DNA of 6,384 nucleotides from Flavobacteriales bacterium UBA5871 (GTDB lineage Bacteria > Bacteroidota > Bacteroidia > Flavobacteriales_D > Crocinitomicaceae). Below are positions 5,906 to 6,384 of the stretch, piece by piece. The position numbers and the translations under genes were made by a program. The notes beneath the pieces were generated by a model. The model was not told the origin of the DNA, ran no database searches, and saw only the letters and a program-made list of their open reading frames with translations. Location of the stretch: assembly GCA_002432085.1 (NCBI GenBank), contig DJFN01000250.1, positions 3,849 through 10,232 of the forward strand, in the 5' to 3' direction. Each line of letters opens with the position of its first letter. Position 1 is the stretch's first letter.

Positions 5906-6384
5906 TTAAGGAACTTCTACCCGTTGGAGCAGCTGCTCGATGATCGTTTCGGAATGCATGCCGTCGGCTTCCGCTTCATAGGTCAAACCGATGCGGTGAC
6001 GCAGCACGTCGAGGCTGATCGCACGCACATCTTCCGGAATTACGAACGCGCGTTTTTCCAGGAAAGCCTGTGCTTTGGCTGCCAATGCGAGATTGATCGT
6101 TGCTCGCGGTGAGCCGCCGTAAGCGATGTAAGGCTTCAATTCGGCCAGGCGCGCCGCTTCCGGGTTACGGGAAGCCGCCACGATGTCGACGATGTAGCGC
6201 TCGATCTTCTCATCGAGGTAAACCGAACGCGTGAGCTGCTTTCCTTTCACGATGTCGTCGGGCGATAGGCACGGCGTTACGTTCGGCAATCCTTCGGCGC
6301 GAACGTTGTTGCGCAGAATAAGCTGCTCTTCCTGTTTGGACGGATAACCCAGCGCGACTTTCAGCATGAAGCGGTCGACCTGCG
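5906..6384 (-). CDS. moxR: MoxR-family AAA+ ATPase, C-terminal half (5' end outside window)
   Basis: This is the C-terminal 158 residues of a MoxR-type AAA+ ATPase, ending in TAA at 5908-5906; the reading frame runs off the right edge. The visible part opens with QVDRFMLK, the conserved MoxR stretch just after the ATPase core. The helical lid follows. It contains the sensor-2 signature GGSPRA (about 6118-6101), then a KAQAFLEKRAFVIPEDV block and VLRHRIGLTYEAEA, all typical of the family. Walker A and Walker B must lie upstream and are not in the window; the family is usually about 320-330 aa, so roughly half is missing. An internal ATG at 6367 could be mistaken for the start, but the family alignment continues upstream of it. 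MoxR proteins are cytosolic hexameric ATPases thought to remodel or activate partner vWA proteins, which matches the three vWA-type genes downstream. It is the first visible gene of the operon, 15 nt before the DUF58 gene. Confidence 0.95.
   Translation of the reverse strand, partial: QVDRFMLKVALGYPSKQEEQLILRNNVRAEGLPNVTPCLSPDDIVKGKQLTRSVYLDEKIERYIVDIVAASRNPEAARLAELKPYIAYGGSPRATINLALAAKAQAFLEKRAFVIPEDVRAISLDVLRHRIGLTYEAEADGMHSETIIEQLLQRVEVP

Noticed and set aside
5369..6112. Plus-strand open frame of 247 codons
   Set aside because: It lies antisense across the DUF58 gene, the short gap and moxR, both of which have clear family signatures. Its product is rich in His, Phe and Arg and has no recognisable domain.

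Overview
The window is a single block of seven overlapping or tightly packed genes, all on the minus strand. It reads from the right edge (6384) to the left edge (1) and is open at both ends. The order is MoxR-type AAA+ ATPase (3' half only), DUF58 protein, an unnamed membrane protein, BatA, BatB, BatC, and BatD (5' part only). This is the Bat (Bacteroides aerotolerance) locus. The gene order, the Q/N-rich BatC, the weak or absent Shine-Dalgarno sequences and the protein styles point to a member of Bacteroidota. GC content is close to half, and I cannot place the organism more precisely.

Layout. 6384-5906: C-terminal half of a MoxR ATPase. 5890-5021: soluble DUF58/vWA-like protein. 5024-4116: a 302-aa protein with a signal peptide, a beta-rich exported part, one membrane segment and a cytosolic tail. 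4119-3091 and 3098-1983: two membrane-anchored von Willebrand A (vWA) proteins, BatA and BatB, both with complete MIDAS metal sites. 1986-1237: exported TPR protein BatC with a long Q/N-rich tail. 1265-1: exported beta-rich BatD, cut by the window edge. Three junctions are ATGA stop/start overlaps, one is an 8-nt overlap and one a 29-nt overlap. The only real gap is 15 nt, between moxR and the DUF58 gene. There is no room for internal promoters, RNA genes or terminators between genes, and none was seen.

How the genes work together (family knowledge plus inference). MoxR ATPases are paired with vWA proteins as chaperone-like modules. Here the predicted topology puts MoxR and DUF58 in the cytosol, the vWA domains of BatA and BatB in the periplasm, and BatC and BatD in the periplasm. 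The unnamed 302-aa protein has parts on both sides of the inner membrane. Bat genes have been linked to oxygen and stress tolerance and envelope integrity in several bacteria, but the biochemical target is not established.

This is a known locus rather than a new system. The most interesting points are the uncharacterised 302-aa protein, the extra N-terminal membrane segment in BatB, the glutamine tract of BatC, and a 21-nt codon-identical match between the MIDAS motifs of the DUF58 gene and batA.
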